Positions 45,801-58,905 of a stretch of DNA of 64,000 nt are shown here, one piece after another. Both the position numbers and the translations under genes were made by a program. Where the stretch lies: assembly GCA_050084515.1 (NCBI GenBank), contig CM114275.1:28024001-28088000 (forward strand), given 5' to 3'. The stretch comes from Blasia pusilla (taxonomy: Eukaryota; Marchantiophyta; Marchantiopsida; Blasiales). The stretch's first letter is position 1, and the number at the start of each line of letters is the position of its first letter. The notes beneath the pieces were generated by a model, which was not told the DNA's origin, made no database searches, and was given only the letters and a program-made list of their open reading frames with translations.

Positions 45801-47127
45801 AGGGATCACGATCCCTAGTAGGTGCTCGGATGGGCTCATGGATGGTTGACGGGGGAACTGCTCACCTTTTTGAAACACACACGCATATATATATATATAT
45901 ATATATAATATGTCTAATAGGAATCGCACGGTGGGTGCCACCGATCCATCCCTCCTTTCACCTACCCATCTTTTATCATCCTTTCCCGTCGTCTTTTCAG
46001 ACATCTTTCAAGCAACACGTGTCAATTTTCCAAGTGTCTACTTCAAATTATCAATTTTAAGCACGACACGTGTAACTTAAAGTGCGTCCCATCTGAAAAG
46101 AAACTTTTTCTTTTTCTTTGCGTACGAATGCCTAGTATAAACGAAATAAGTGTGGAGAGATAAAAAGGCACTAAAGAAGTATCGCAAAATTAACCGCTAC
46201 CACCAAACTAACAAGAAACCGTGAATTTCTTCTTTTAGATTTTCTCTTAAAAGTTCTATGATATCTAAAATCTCAACCTCAAATCTAACAAATCTAAGAT
46301 TTTAAATAGCCACCAAAAAATATATATATATATATATAATAAAAGTGAAATATCCACATCATGCTAAGGAAGTCTATCATGCATAGCTTACGACACGTTG
46401 AATTCTCGTACGGAATGCCTAGTGTCTTCTTCTCGTGGAAAGAAACCTTTTCTCTCGTTATCCCATGGGAAGCGGTCTTTTCGAGTTAAATTATTTCCCC
46501 TTATTGGGCTTTTTCCCTGTTTCTTTTCTTGTCCATTAGCCATCTACGAAATTTTCCATGTTCAACTTTCGTTCCATTTAAAATATTCCCATAGGAGAAG
46601 AAATTCAAATTCATTTATAGTAGTACATTCAGTTACAATCTACATTTGATATTTTAATTACGAATTAATGTTTGTGATTAGGAAAGAGATGAAAGAGACA
46701 TGAGAAGGCTTTGTTTAAGAGGGGATTAAGGGATAGAGGTAATGGGTAAAAAAGTTCCAAATGACGAAGTGAAAGTTTTGGGAGATCCTTTTCAAAAAGT
46801 AAGGTGGTAGGACGGAAGGTTTTCCACACGAAAAAGGGTATGTTGGGGTAGAGTTTCTACATGCGTAAAATGTTCAAGAAGCGGGGAAGAAAAGAGCTGA
46901 CCTAAGTTTTCAAAACGAGAGAAAAAATTTGTTTTTTGATCATGCACACTGGTCTCTTAACAAAACAAACTAAACAATCTTATTAGTAAACTCTAATGAC
47001 TTGTACACGGCCTTCGTCTAAAAGGTATCATTACATCGCCCTCAATCCTCGTTGTGTAACCGGCCCTTATGAAATCCATAAAAATGAATGCAAGCTAAAG
47101 CTAAACTCCACGAAACTCTTCTCGGAT

Positions 47128-47193
47128 ACCCCTCGGATACGGAGGCACTCTCGATAGAGAGTGCTCATAACCCCGCCTCCGTATCCGAGGGGT
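47128..47193. repeat. Nested inverted repeat (19-bp arms plus inner hairpin)
   Basis: ACCCCTCGGATACGGAGGC at 47,128-47,146 is perfectly complementary to 47,175-47,193. Inside, GCACTCTC-GATA-GAGAGTGC (47,145-47,164) forms a second perfect hairpin. A partial extra copy (CTCGGATACC, 47,121-47,130) precedes it. No gene is adjacent; it could be a small fold-back element. Confidence 0.85.
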
Positions 47194-48509
47194 TTCTAGT
47201 CAGCCAAATGAAACGAAATGGAAGTCAATGAAAGCCGCCCACATTCAACGCAAGTCACCTCGTCGCAAAATGCCTCCTCCAAAAAGCTACATCCCATAGC
47301 ACCTCCAACTCACGAAAGCGGTGTAGCTCCACCCCAACATACCATACACGCTCAGCTCAGCTCAGCTCCGCTCCGCTCGGCTCTAGCGTGCACAGTGCCG
47401 ATGTATTACGTTCCCGATCTATGGAGGACGGCTCAAAAGGGGGTTCATAAATGGGTTGCTGACAGTAGCGACAAAAGACATGGGGGGTGCCATAGAAGTC
47501 GCGCATTCGAGCGACTAAAGAATCCGGAGTTCAAGAACAGACACCGCGCACTATCTATCTCACATGGGCATGTACAGTATATTTGCACCAAAAAGTTCTC
47601 TTTCACTGTGGGTGTGTGTGTGTGTGTCTCTTGGGTCCCCTTTCCGTACTAGAAATCCACGAGGAATTTTCGAGGGTTGGGAACGACGTTGAGCTGGTGC
47701 CAGTGACTTTAAATAATTCAGATTCTCACCGTTGTGCGTTGGTCCACATCCATCCTGCCGTCAAAAAGAGAATTTCGTATGACTGCATTTCCAGCGCTAG
47801 TCACTCCAGCCACTGAGACCATAAAGAGAGCTCGAGTAAAGTGGCACTGCTTTATCGGTCCAACCTTCCGTTTGCTCAACTGCTTGCGATGCGACATTTC
47901 TATGCCAATTTAAGCTTTTCTTCCTCATACAAGTAGAGCGGAATGATGTCATTTCTTTGAAGACAGCCTCTGTGCAAGAGATCGCATGGTCGGTCTGATT
48001 GTACTCCAACGATCTGAACGGAGGATCATCGTTTGGATGCACAAAGCTTGACCGTTTCCCGGGAGGGCTTGATGGAAGTGACACCGGCTTGGTCCTCGTC
48101 CTGCATGCAACGAAACATTTCTGACCCACACACTCTCACTGTAGGCGCTTGAATCGAGTGTGACGGGCCTTTGACGACACAATTCTATTCTGTTCCGATT
48201 GTTGAACGACGTTTTTACATGAGTGCTATGTGCATACACACACACAAAAAAGGGGTAGTGATGAGTGACGTCCCCTGCCGCTCTGGCTTCTGGAAGTTGG
48301 ACCATCGACCAGTCACCTAATATCTACCCTGTGGACTCGGAACCAAATTATCGAGCACAGATTTCGATCCACAGTGTTGGGAAGACGGTCAGGCGTTGCT
48401 TCCAATATGACTGCAACTGTTGTTTTTGCGTCTCGTTCGACGAGATACAGCTCGTTTTGTCCTCTTGTGCTCGCGCCTCTGCCTCGAAGCACCCCTTAAC
48501 ATCGTCTGT

Positions 48510-48740
48510 CTGTTTGTGTCTCGTCTCGTCAGGTGAGATGGATTTGTTTCACCCCCACACCCCGTTCGTCTGCCAACCATAATTCCGTTCGCTCCTTTCT
48601 GCTTTTCCTTTAGAAGACCGCTTCCCATCTTTCGTAGCAGCTGTCTCTTCAGGCGAGATGGACTTTCGCCTGTTTACCAGCATAATTCGGGTTACTCCTT
48701 CGTGCCGTCCCCTTTACAAGACCGTTCGCACGGCGCGATA
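48510..48740 (+). repeat. Imperfect tandem duplication, about 115-bp unit
   Basis: Two units share the order GTCAGGTGAGATGGA / TTCAGGCGAGATGGA, CCATAATTC / GCATAATTC, GCTCCTTTC / ACTCCTTCG and AGAAGACCG / ACAAGACCG. They differ by substitutions, so the duplication is not recent. Non-coding. Confidence 0.55.
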
Positions 48741-50216
48741 ACCGGCGCGATCTCATGTTGCGAAGCCATTAATTAGTCGGGCTCGACCTTTGCTGTCGTG
48801 ACGACTCCGACTCCTTTCTGGTCCGGGGCCGATGTCGGTCTCTCGGTCGCGAGCATTGCAGATGTGGATGCTCCGGACGCTTTCCGAACTTAAGCCTCCC
48901 AGGAGTTGAATGAGGATTTTTCTCTGCGGTTGTTCAGAGCCCGAGCTCAGGAAAGACGACAGACTTCTTTATGGATTAGGAGCATCTTTGATTTAGTTGC
49001 GAAAGAGCCGTCCGGGTTTCCAGCATGATACATTGCTTTCACTGATACATTGCTTTCACTGGTGAGGGACCACAGTCGGCCGCTCGACATCCAGAATCAC
49101 CATGCGCTCCGTTGTGCCCGAAACCCAGGGCTATGCATTGCGTGAGAAACGAAACTACGGGAGATAAAAATGGACTGTGAGTGCACGCTTCAATCCCTTT
49201 GGCGGTAGTATGAGGTGTCGAGGGCATCCAGGTGTGGGGACGCCAGGCCTCGAGATCATCCCAGTGACGCTGTATCTGGCGAGACGACCTCCGCTTCACG
49301 TAAGAGTTATCTAAAAGAGGGACGCACAAGAGCTCCCATGCGGAAAAGAGAGGAAAAAGTAGAGAGAGGAAAAAGGAGAGAGGGATACAAGGCGCGATTT
49401 CCAGAATCGAATAAACAAAAAGGTCTTATGCCGAAGCAAAAAGCGTGAGGAACAAAGCAACGATGGCCTCAAGTTCGACCACGCAGGACTTTCTTTAGTA
49501 ATCTCATTCGAGTACACGTCGGTTGTCTTTCTGAGTCTACTCGTCTATTTACTGGCGTCCACGCACTCGAGCTACCGCCGAGCAGGACAAATCTTGCTAG
49601 AGGTCCACCGCCAACGCCACCGCTTCATCAGTTAGGATCAACACTTCCGCGGATCATTTAGGTATACGATACAAGGATGGATCGCACGTTGAAATATACC
49701 TCAAGTGTTGTCCCCCGGAGAAACCACAAAAGCTCATCCAAATAATAATGCGAAAGAACCAGTTAGAAACACAAAATTGGAATCCAAGGAGCCCACCGCT
49801 GGAAAGATGATCAAATAGGCCCTTTCACCTTTCAGAGTAGACTCAGCAAGCGCATGCTAAAGATTCCCCACGATACATGACATTGCCTGGAAAGACGAAC
49901 GGAGGACCTTTCAATAAATAAGTATAAACTGTACATGGACTATCCCTATGACGGAACCACCACCAGCTGTCTAGGAGAGGATATCTCGGAACCACGCCAC
50001 CAATACTAATCAGTAGGACGCAGGCTCCGAGATGTCTCAGTATAACTTTAATGACAAAGGTGCGAACTTAGAGCCCTTACTCCAGCTCCTTCCTTGGGTT
50101 TAATTCGATTCGATTGCGAAGATAATCTGTAGTAGTTCATCCCACCCTACTTTAAGGGTCTTGATTGTGGTGATACATCAACGGCAAACACTTGAGTTTC
50201 TATATACAGAAGAAAC

Positions 50217-50701
50217 CACTTCAAGTGGATGTTAGTAGAGCCCACCTACTAGCACAAGATCCAATCAACAGATAAATATGTACAGAAGGTCGCAAATTTC
50301 TTGAGGCCAAGTCTCTCTCTATTAACTTAGCAACTACTTTCAGGGGATTTCCTTTGGGAACCCAGCTCAGGTTCAAGTTCAGGACAAAGGCTCCTCACTC
50401 GAACCACAAAAGGAACAGGGTTGGAACACAATTAAAGTCCTGCACCTGTCAGGATGAAATCACTTCAAGTGGAAGTTAGTAGAGCCCACCTACTAGCACC
50501 AGATCCAATCAACAAATAAATATGTACTGAAGGTCGCAAATTTCTTGAAGCCAAGTCTCTCTCTGTGAACTAAGGACCTAATTTCAGGGGATTTCCTTTG
50601 GGAACCCAGCTCAGGTTCAAGTTCAGGACAAATGCGCCTCACTCGAACCACAAAAAGAACAGGATTGGAACACAATTAAAGTCCTGCACCTGACATGATG
50701 A
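50217..50701. repeat. Tandem duplication, two 244-bp units
   Basis: Unit 1 (50,217-50,460) and unit 2 (50,461-50,701) start CACTTCAAGTGGA and share most bases, including GTTAGTAGAGCCCACCTACT, GGGGATTTCCTTTGGGAACC and TTAAAGTCCTGCACCTG. The pair lies on the 3' side of MED33, roughly 0.7 kb beyond its stop codon, so it is probably intergenic or at the end of the transcript. Confidence 0.9.
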
Positions 50702-50763
50702 AACCTCCAGTCAATATCTGTCACTGGTGCGAAATTTACACATCAAGACCGACCTACTGTGCT

Positions 50764-51303
50764 TCAATTGCCAACCAGGTAACACCAGAGCTGTTCAGTA
50801 ACATCTGGTAGCTTAAGGGCTGCTGCACTGGTAAATATTTTGGTTATCCCTACCAAGTTGTCGAGAGCTTCTTGGTGGACAGCTGGAAGCTCCACACCTA
50901 CACTCTGGAGACCTCTCACTATATGAGGGAGTCTCCCTCCACTCATACAGTAATCCCAAGTTCCTCCTCTCTCTGCACCCATTCCAGTCTCCACCAATCC
51001 GACCAGGCCACGGGCCTAGGGTCACAAGGCCATGACAGGCACTACTTTATCCGTCTGCCCATCTCTGTTAGGTCGATAAGTCTTCACAATACGACGACAT
51101 GCATTGCAGCGAAGTTAATTATTGACAGTAAACCTGGAAAGAGGTCATCCAGGATTCTAGCAGATGGGAGCTCACATAGAAAGTAACTTACAAGCATACT
51201 GCGACCAGCTAGCATGACACAGACAAGGAGGACCTGCTACAATAATTGCAACTCCCATGACAGTAAGAGTCCTAGTTTGTCCGTCACCTTTTTCACAGGA
51301 CAC
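50764..51303 (-). other. Coding-like stretch downstream of MED33; 3' UTR or small gene
   Basis: About 107 bp after the MED33 stop, an ATG at 51,303 opens a frame (MVSCEKGDGQTRTLTVMGVA ...) that runs to a strong donor-like GTAAGT near 51,193. A second open stretch (50,764 to about 51,010, '...GRLPHIVRGLQSVGVELPAV...') has a good acceptor-like CCCTAG before it. The two frames do not join in phase at these sites, and I recognise no family. It may be MED33 3' UTR with a retained or alternative intron, or a small downstream gene. RNA evidence would decide. Confidence 0.25.
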
Positions 51304-51409
51304 CATGGTTACTGTTGGTAAGTGATGGATGTCTACTGAATTTGTAGTCAAATTGGGACTTCAAGAGCTATAAACCAGGTGGAACAGAATTCCCGGGGAA
51401 AAAAGTCAA

Positions 51410-54400
51410 TTAGGCAAGTGCAAGTTCAGCAGCTGCACCAACTGCAGCTGCATCTCCACGTTCAAGGAGGGCAAAGGCCAGTTCATGTTGTTGCCACCAC
51501 CTCAAGCCCGTCGCAAGTCTTCTCAAAATGTCAAACTTAACATCTAATATCCAGTTGGGTGTACATGTCACCATCAATGCCAAAAATCCTGTTACATAAG
51601 ACCTCCATGTGGTGTGCTTGCACCTAATCGAAATTTTTCCATCTAGTCCACTTGCTAAGAATTCCAGATGCGTGCCCAGCACGTGCTGTCTACACATATC
51701 AGAAGGTACTCCAGAAGCTATGCCAGTTCTTGCGCTGCCTCCAGAGCTGGTCAGGGGCGACTGCTTGGAAGACGAAGTACCCCAAGCCAATGCACCAGAC
51801 AGAAGAACAAAGCGAGCTACAGCATATCCTTCCAGTATCGTACCTCTGGTCGCACATTGCGTACCGTTGCCACAACTGCCTGACAAAAGCCAAGTAGGTA
51901 GACTCTCTAAATACAACTTTTGTACCAGGGTTGCACCACCTGATACAGTGACAAATGAAGCACCTAACGTAGCTGCTTGTACTGCTCGAGCCATGGCTGT
52001 GCTAAGTGAAGAGTTGGCAGATCTGAGCCTTGCAGCACCATTATGTGTGATTTCTCCTTCTGTCTCAGTTTTAGCTTGTCCAGCAACATCTCTACTTGCC
52101 TCCGCCACAAGTGAAAGTATTTCATCACTAACAAACATTATGTCATGAAGAATTGGAAATGATCGTAGATACAGCATTCCTGGTGCTAGTGACGACATTC
52201 CAGGTGCAGTGGGCAACCAGTGCCCATGGCCTAAGAGGGCTCCAACCCCACCATGACCCTGCAATTTGGATGTTAGTGCAGATGCAGAACACAAGGTTAC
52301 CGAGAAACAGCTCCGAAGAAGCTGTGAGACAGCTTGTTTGTTCTGCTTGAAGACCGCTCGAGAAGCATTGAAAACAATGAAGTCATGCCAGCGCCTCATC
52401 TTCTGTGTCCACAAAGCAGCCACCACCGCCATCGATGGCCAAGGTCCACCTCCACCAGCAGTTTCCAGAGCAGGTACAGCCACTCCTAATACCATCTCCG
52501 ACTGTCTATCTAGCTTGAAAGTAATGGTCAAACTAACCAAAGCAGCAATAGGTAGAGGAAGCGAAGCTGGCGCATTACCTCCAATCGTTCCTGCTCAAAC
52601 AGCATTTAGCAACTAAATGAGGATACCTCAAACACTCATCTGGGAGAAAAAGGCCCATGCTAAAATACTGGAGGAATGTGAATTTCCACTCTGTCTTGCT
52701 CTGTATTCTTGTAGTAAAATTCATCCCAAGGGAAGGCACATACCATAGGACTGCCATGAGATGGACTTTGATACACGACTCACTTGCAATCAATAGATGT
52801 CACCATCCATTGCAAACACATCTACCATGAAGTTGCTAAAAGTGAGATGATGCACAACATGAGAGTACAAATGTCTCTCCACCTGTGATTAGGCCTGGAA
52901 TGTTGACTCCCGCACTTGCGAGTATGTCCTGAATCTCTGCCTCTATGGCAAAAAGATTAGCTGCTGGACTGGGCCAGTCATTTCCATTCATCGAAGCCGC
53001 TTTGTATAACCCACGAGTAACCTCAGCCCCACAGCAGCTTACAACGGATGCCACAGTTGCAGGTAGAAAGTCCACCATGTCTCTGAGCCCTGCATTTAAA
53101 ATACATATTTAGTTTATAAGACTTGACACCATAAAGAGACCACAGCGTGATGAATGAACACAATGATGTAACACCATAAGTATTGGTAAACCGGGGATAT
53201 GATTCACAAATAATAACAAGAAGTTCTAGACGTTTCTGATGCAAACTATTGCTAACAATCACATGATACACACCTGTGGTTAAATCTCGAGGAGATAATC
53301 TACTATGAGAGCATGCTGTGAGTACTTCATCCACCACAAATGGCACAGCAGCAATGACATCCCAGGCAGCCAGAGCTGGCCGTTCGTCTCCTCCACCATG
53401 TCCTCCAGAATTTCCTGAATTGCTAGATGTACTCTTGCTGAACTTCTTAAACATCATATTTAACAACCGTTCAGCAACTTGGTGAACTGGGTTACCTCGC
53501 ACTAGACCAGACAAAGTGGAAGCGATACAAGCCTGATGTTGAGTGTACCAAGCCTTGAGTTTTGGAAATGAGTCAAGAGTTACATTGGAGCCCATCGTCG
53601 TGGGGGTGGATGGCATGGGACTCCTTATGGATGACATAGAATGTGAGTAACTAGGACTTAGCGAAGACATCCTTTTGCTCTGCATCTGTTCCAACAGGGC
53701 ATCTTTTCTGCTTTTCTCTACATTAAATGCAAAGGAGGCTTGAATGCCTCTTATCTGCAAAAGATATTCAAGACTTAGATCTGCCCCAAGACCAGCTCCA
53801 CTACCAAGCAAGCAATGTTCAAGGGGTGGACGATGAAATTTCCAAAGTCTGACCAAAAGAAGGAACGCCTGGGAGAAGACCTTGTATACAGGAATATCCT
53901 CTCCTGTACCTGAAGGACGAGGTCCAGATGGTGGCAGGGAACCAAAGACCTCACAGATAGGTAGCAAAGATGCCGCAAGCTCTGGAAACTGTACCACAAG
54001 CATTAGGGATTTAGTGAGCGAGTGATAATCAAGAAATATTTTTGTACCATCTGCACTTGGGACCAAAGATGATTTCTAGACATCATACTTCGAAAACACA
54101 TTTCTTTTGTAACAAATTCAAGGTAAATCCTCTAAAATAATGTCCCACTCTCTGCCTCTCAGCCACCTCCCTAAACTGACATTTGGAACTGCACAACACT
54201 TCAGAAGTAATAGCGAACACAAATGTGAGTCCCTGAAAGAGAAGTGACCAGACTATTACCATGCCGTACAAGGCCAATATGTTCACAGAATCCACTGAGG
54301 TCATTCCATCAAGAGCTGCCGAGAGCATAGGAGCATGTCCTACAAGGTGGCTCCCTGACCCACGACTTTCTAGCCCTGAAGGAGGAGATAATAACCGCAC

Positions 54401-57400
54401 TGCCAACCGGACTGCATGCTCCTGCACAGAGTTCCTCAATGTATTAAAGACACATCAAAGAACTTTATGCAATCATCTATTGAAACATACCTACTATTTC
54501 AAACAACAATTCATTTGATTTTTCAGTTGAATGAGTGGGTATGTTTTCATTTGATTGAATATCTTGTAGAAGATTGACCAACCCAGGCATAGAGTATTTA
54601 CCTGAACATTCCAACTACGAGTAAGTGATGCTCCACAGAGAATACTAGCAGCAGCAGGCCTCTCGTCCTCTGGTCCACTGACTGCAGTTTGATATACCTT
54701 TTCCAGTTCTGCTAGGCTTCCAATAAATAAAAGTACCCAGCATCCATCACTAAAATGTTAAACAGGAATATTTAACCACAGGCACAATCAGTGGGGAACA
54801 GCATATTACTTGAAATAGCTGCTACACAATGAAGTTCACTGAATCTCATTAGCAAACTTGCTGACAGAAAAGTATTGAGTTCCAACCAATGTTCACATGA
54901 GAACAACCAAGAGACATGAAACTTCTGAGGAAGGAATACTCTTTTTTGAGGTTTTTGTAGTATTGAAACTCTGAAACTTTCCCACTCCGAGGGTTCACTT
55001 GATAAACTGAATTCTACACATATTCCTTACCTTTCAGCTGGGCTTGACAAAAGAGCAGCTTGTAAAGAACCGGAAAGTGGAGCTCCATCCATGAATGTAG
55101 TCCAAGGAGAGCTTTGAGGGGGTGCAGGTGCAGCAGACAAACTGCCTCCGGATCCAGTTGTACCAAGCCAAAAGTAGGCAGATGAATCCAAAATTCCTCT
55201 TGAAATGCAAGCCTCCACAATTAAATGCCTCATATTACCAACTGCAAGCAACCACAACCCTAGTTAAATGATCTGAAAACATTCCATACTACTGTTATTG
55301 TAATTAGCAGAATCATTTCAGATCCAGATCATACAGCTTAACAACAGTCTAGTTAAGAACTTGAATGATAGCTACAAACCTGTTGCCTTAGGCATTGCAT
55401 TTGTATCATTTGAAAGCCCAGCATTCGCATTCACACTCGCCATAAATGCTGCAATGGATGCTGCCCCCTGATTTGCTGCAGAGGCAGCAATCTGTGGTGG
55501 GTACAACAAAGCTTCAAACTGACCCAAAACCTGAAGACTTGAAACGAGACCTGCACGACGAGTGCCTTGAAACTTTTTCTCTTTGTCATCTCCATTCCCA
55601 CTGAAAGTTGCCATATTATCCCCGCGCAGGTTCCCACCAGCTGACTGCATTTTCTCTTCCTCGTCAATGACTATTACACATGCGAGTGGTACAAGAGACA
55701 ACAGCATGCATAAGCGGGACTCGATGTGCGGTTTTGGTCCCTCCACCCATTCACGGTCCTGCATTTTTCTTTGAGATGTAAGAATCACAAGCACTTCTCT
55801 CAAACTGAATCGTTGCAGATCATACAAATAAAATTCAACTTGCAGTGGTCTCTGGTCTGGGGTTTGTGACAGCTCTACGTTGAGGATAGACTAGCATCCC
55901 ACGACGATGGACTCAAATTCCTTTTCCGACACAGAAATCCCACACTTTAACTGACCATTATCGGTGGTTTGGTTATCAAACGTCCCCCATCTTATTCATT
56001 TGGGTGGCATGTAACCAAAAAACATTCAATCACAATGATACTGGCTGTAGAATTTTGCATAGGCATACCCGATGAGTAAGCCGGAGTGCTGCAGTCCACA
56101 AACCAAGAAAGACCTCATGCCATGTTGCTCCTTGTACCGCCTGTAATGCTTTCATCATGTCTACAAGAGAATCACTGTCAGCAAATACGGATCTCATTCA
56201 AGCGATTGAGCTTATGAACATTTTGCATGACTACCAAAGCACAGGACAGAGATACCTGCTAGCACTGAGGCTCCAGATACAGAACTCTGCCACTTTTGAA
56301 TTTAGAGCGTCTAAAACTATCATGTAGAATTCAGCTTCAAATTTGCAGCACACGATGTCATTAACACTGAAAGGATATGCTCAATTTTCACACCTGCCAG
56401 GTACTCTGAAGGAGAAACAACTTGCAACCTTTGCTTCTCCATTGCACTTTCCATGTATATGTCAAAGGGAAGCCATGAACTGGTGCACCCAACACCCCAC
56501 TTGTTACCAAAAGTGCCACTTCGAGATCCACTGTCCAACATAGCCTGGATGACTGGTAGCTGAGTTGGCCGCCACTCACGATAGAGGCCTTGCTGAATTG
56601 CAGCAGCCAAGTTGCCAAGGGCTTCAGGTGCTTCTTTTGGAGCTGAAGACATTGGACTGCGTGTTAGAGCTTCTAAAGTATGTAGGCATCGTGCAAACAT
56701 GCTCCACTGTTCTGGCCTGCATCAATTTCCGACAAGCCCTTCAGCAAAGTGAGACATCAATTGCATAATCCTCACCGAAAAATTCTTGATCTATCACAAG
56801 GAATGTTCAAAACCCTCCTGAGTGACTGACTGGATCACATATTCCAAACAGAAATGTGCAGGTACCATACATAATTATTTCCTTATTTAACAACTTCAAC
56901 ATGAGTTCATACTAGCAGTTGTAGCGCATACCAAAAGTACACCCTATAAAGAGGGATCTGGACTAGATCAATTTGTATATCGTGAAAGTGAACTAAACTC
57001 TGACCTTGTCTACAATCCTTTTACAAAAACACCCACGATTCCTTCCTGAATCAGCAGAAATTCACATATTTGCTGCTTGTGATTCTGAAGTTCATCACAC
57101 AACATTTCACCACATCCACATAGAGCACTCATCATCCATTCTTGTTGAATATTACTCACAAAGTCCTCCGAGCAAGCCGCAGCAAAGTGGCTGTTCGTTT
57201 GTTTTGCATGATCTTTGCCACTAGTTCAAGAGCATGAAGACTGTTGCTCTTTTTCATCTGCTCCCTTTCTTCTCTCCGCTTTTCCTCTGCATCTTCCTCC
57301 ATTTCATTGCCACCGGCATGTGAAATTTGTCCAGACATGCCAACACCAGACCCTTTCTGTTTCTCATTCCAGGATGGAGGTGAGTTCCAGTCTTCAGATA

Positions 57401-58905
57401 TTGCATCAGTCAAGCGATTGACCAAGGCAAATAAGAAGTGTGCAATGCATGTCCCAAACTCTGTGACAGGAGCATCACCCATTTGAGAAAGATGCAATTC
57501 TGCATCAACATACTTGACACATCTGCAGAACATCGACATCAGGAAAGGATCAATTTCTGCTGGAAATCATGTCAAGCACGTTCATAGAGCATCCTACTCA
57601 GACTCTTTCATTTGTTTCCGACTACACGTGTGAGCCCCTTAGATCTGTTAAAATCCAGGTGCGAATTGGAAAAGATCTACTTGATCACCAAAAAGAGCCG
57701 ACTCCGACCATTATGGAAAAATACACAATACTTACTCAGGTTTAAATTTCAAATTCCAGGTATCCAAGAATGCTGAAAGGGACAACAGCATATGATCTTT
57801 TGAGTCATTTCATCGCAAAAATGAACAAAATCCAATTAATCCGGACCAGACCAGACCATCAGCTTTGCACTAAAACTTCTATAAATAGATACGCTTCCCT
57901 CTGGCTGTCACGACAGTACATCGTAGACAACCCTACAGGACGTCCACTGCCTCCGAAAATCGCCACTCACCACATGGTTGGATCGTGTTTCACTAAATGG
58001 CATGTGATCTTTGCAGCACAATCAAACACCTTTGAGAACGAACCTTTCACGAAAAGATGGACTTTTAGTGGCACCAAGACAGAAAATGAAAGTGCTTGTC
58101 AGCTCCAGGTACATCTGATACATCTCGGGGTGCTGCTGGCGCAGAGGGATCACTCTGCAATCATAGAATCCCTTGCAATCATCAGGGCACTCAGCTCCCG
58201 CAACGGGCTTTAGACATATTACAATGCTCTTGAGTTCGTGTATTGCTTTCCTTACAAATTGCAAGTGAGGAGGCGGTTTCTCCTGTGCATATCAAGCATT
58301 GTTATTTGGGGTAAAAGGGCACCCTCGTTAAAGAACCATTTTCATAAGGAGAAAAAACTGAACGTCAAGGGTTTCTTTTTTCTCAACAAGGCAGCTAAAC
58401 CACCACTACCATAAGAATTTCTCGAGAAAAAGAAAATGAGATTTGACGATTAAGATAAGGGCTGTTCCAGGAGTATAGTATGGTACAAAACAACATAATA
58501 CTTTAATTTTACGGACAATTGTGGCACCAGCGACATGCACGCATGAACTTCACACAACGAATCCACAGGAGAAGGACAAGGCTTTCCGAGTTACCGAGCA
58601 GTGAGGAGAGCTAGCGTCAATAAGGGACACACAAAGTTGGCAGCTAACGAATGCTGCATGTATGACCACGCAAGTCCCCGTCCTGGTGAGGCCAAGCAGT
58701 GACTCAGTAGAACGGCCCCAAGCTCCACGCTGGGGAACGCCGCTCCGGACGACGAAATGTCCACTCCCCACACCAGAGGGGATTCACCTCTAGCCAGGCC
58801 CGTCCTGGTCACATCCTGCAAGAATGCCACCATCTCCTGCGATGTCAAGGTCACCAAGCTGCCTGGTTCCGATCCATATACCATCAATTCCCTCGAGGGA
58901 GCCAT
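51410..58905 (-). CDS. MED33: Mediator complex subunit 33 (REF4/RFR1-type), 12 exons
   Basis: Exons, high to low: 58905-58595, 58154-58030, 57559-57160, 56716-56394, 56160-56069, 55758-55380, 55241-55031, 54716-54602, 54421-54260, 53988-53274, 53089-52883, 52590-51410. All introns are GT-AG and phases agree at every junction; the sum is 4,221 nt, giving 1,406 residues (Arabidopsis homologues are about 1,300). Family blocks include GNMRHLIVEACISRGILD (exon 7), PKLKAWYTQHQACIASTLSG (exon 10), DWPSPAANL (exon 11) and GGVGALLGHGHW plus PGMLYLRSFP (exon 12). The protein should be a mostly helical, HEAT-like tail subunit of nuclear Mediator. In Arabidopsis, MED33A/B hold back phenylpropanoid (lignin) genes. 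The ATG is fixed by an in-frame upstream TAG. No breaks or missing blocks were seen; exon-intron edges are my inference from homology and splice signals. Confidence 0.93.

Larger units (their letters stand above)
39850..50200. other. GC-balanced intergenic region, no recognised gene or transposon
   Basis: Over 10 kb the transposon signatures of the left part stop. The longest frames (39,859-40,380 minus, 39,902-40,345 plus, 44,366-44,806 minus) overlap on both strands or contain simple repeats, and match nothing I know. Microsatellites occur at 44,381-44,435 (CAGC/CTGC/GAGC units), 45,282-45,300 (CT), 45,617-45,632 (AGCT), 45,884-45,906 (TA), 46,319-46,338 (TA), 47,350-47,385 (CAGCT/CCGCT), 47,612-47,628 (GT) and 48,237-48,246 (AC). 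A long non-coding RNA or a very diverged gene cannot be excluded. Confidence 0.45.

Noticed and set aside
45880-46340. TA-rich stretches as a possible matrix attachment or origin site
   Set aside because: They are plain TA microsatellites; no further support.
51609-52148. 179-codon plus frame
   Set aside because: It is antisense to the last MED33 exon, whose coding sense is fixed by homology.
52266-52616. 116-codon plus frame
   Set aside because: Also antisense to MED33 exon 12.
57770-58213. 147-codon plus frame
   Set aside because: It overlaps MED33 intron 2 and exon 2 on the other strand and has no family pattern.
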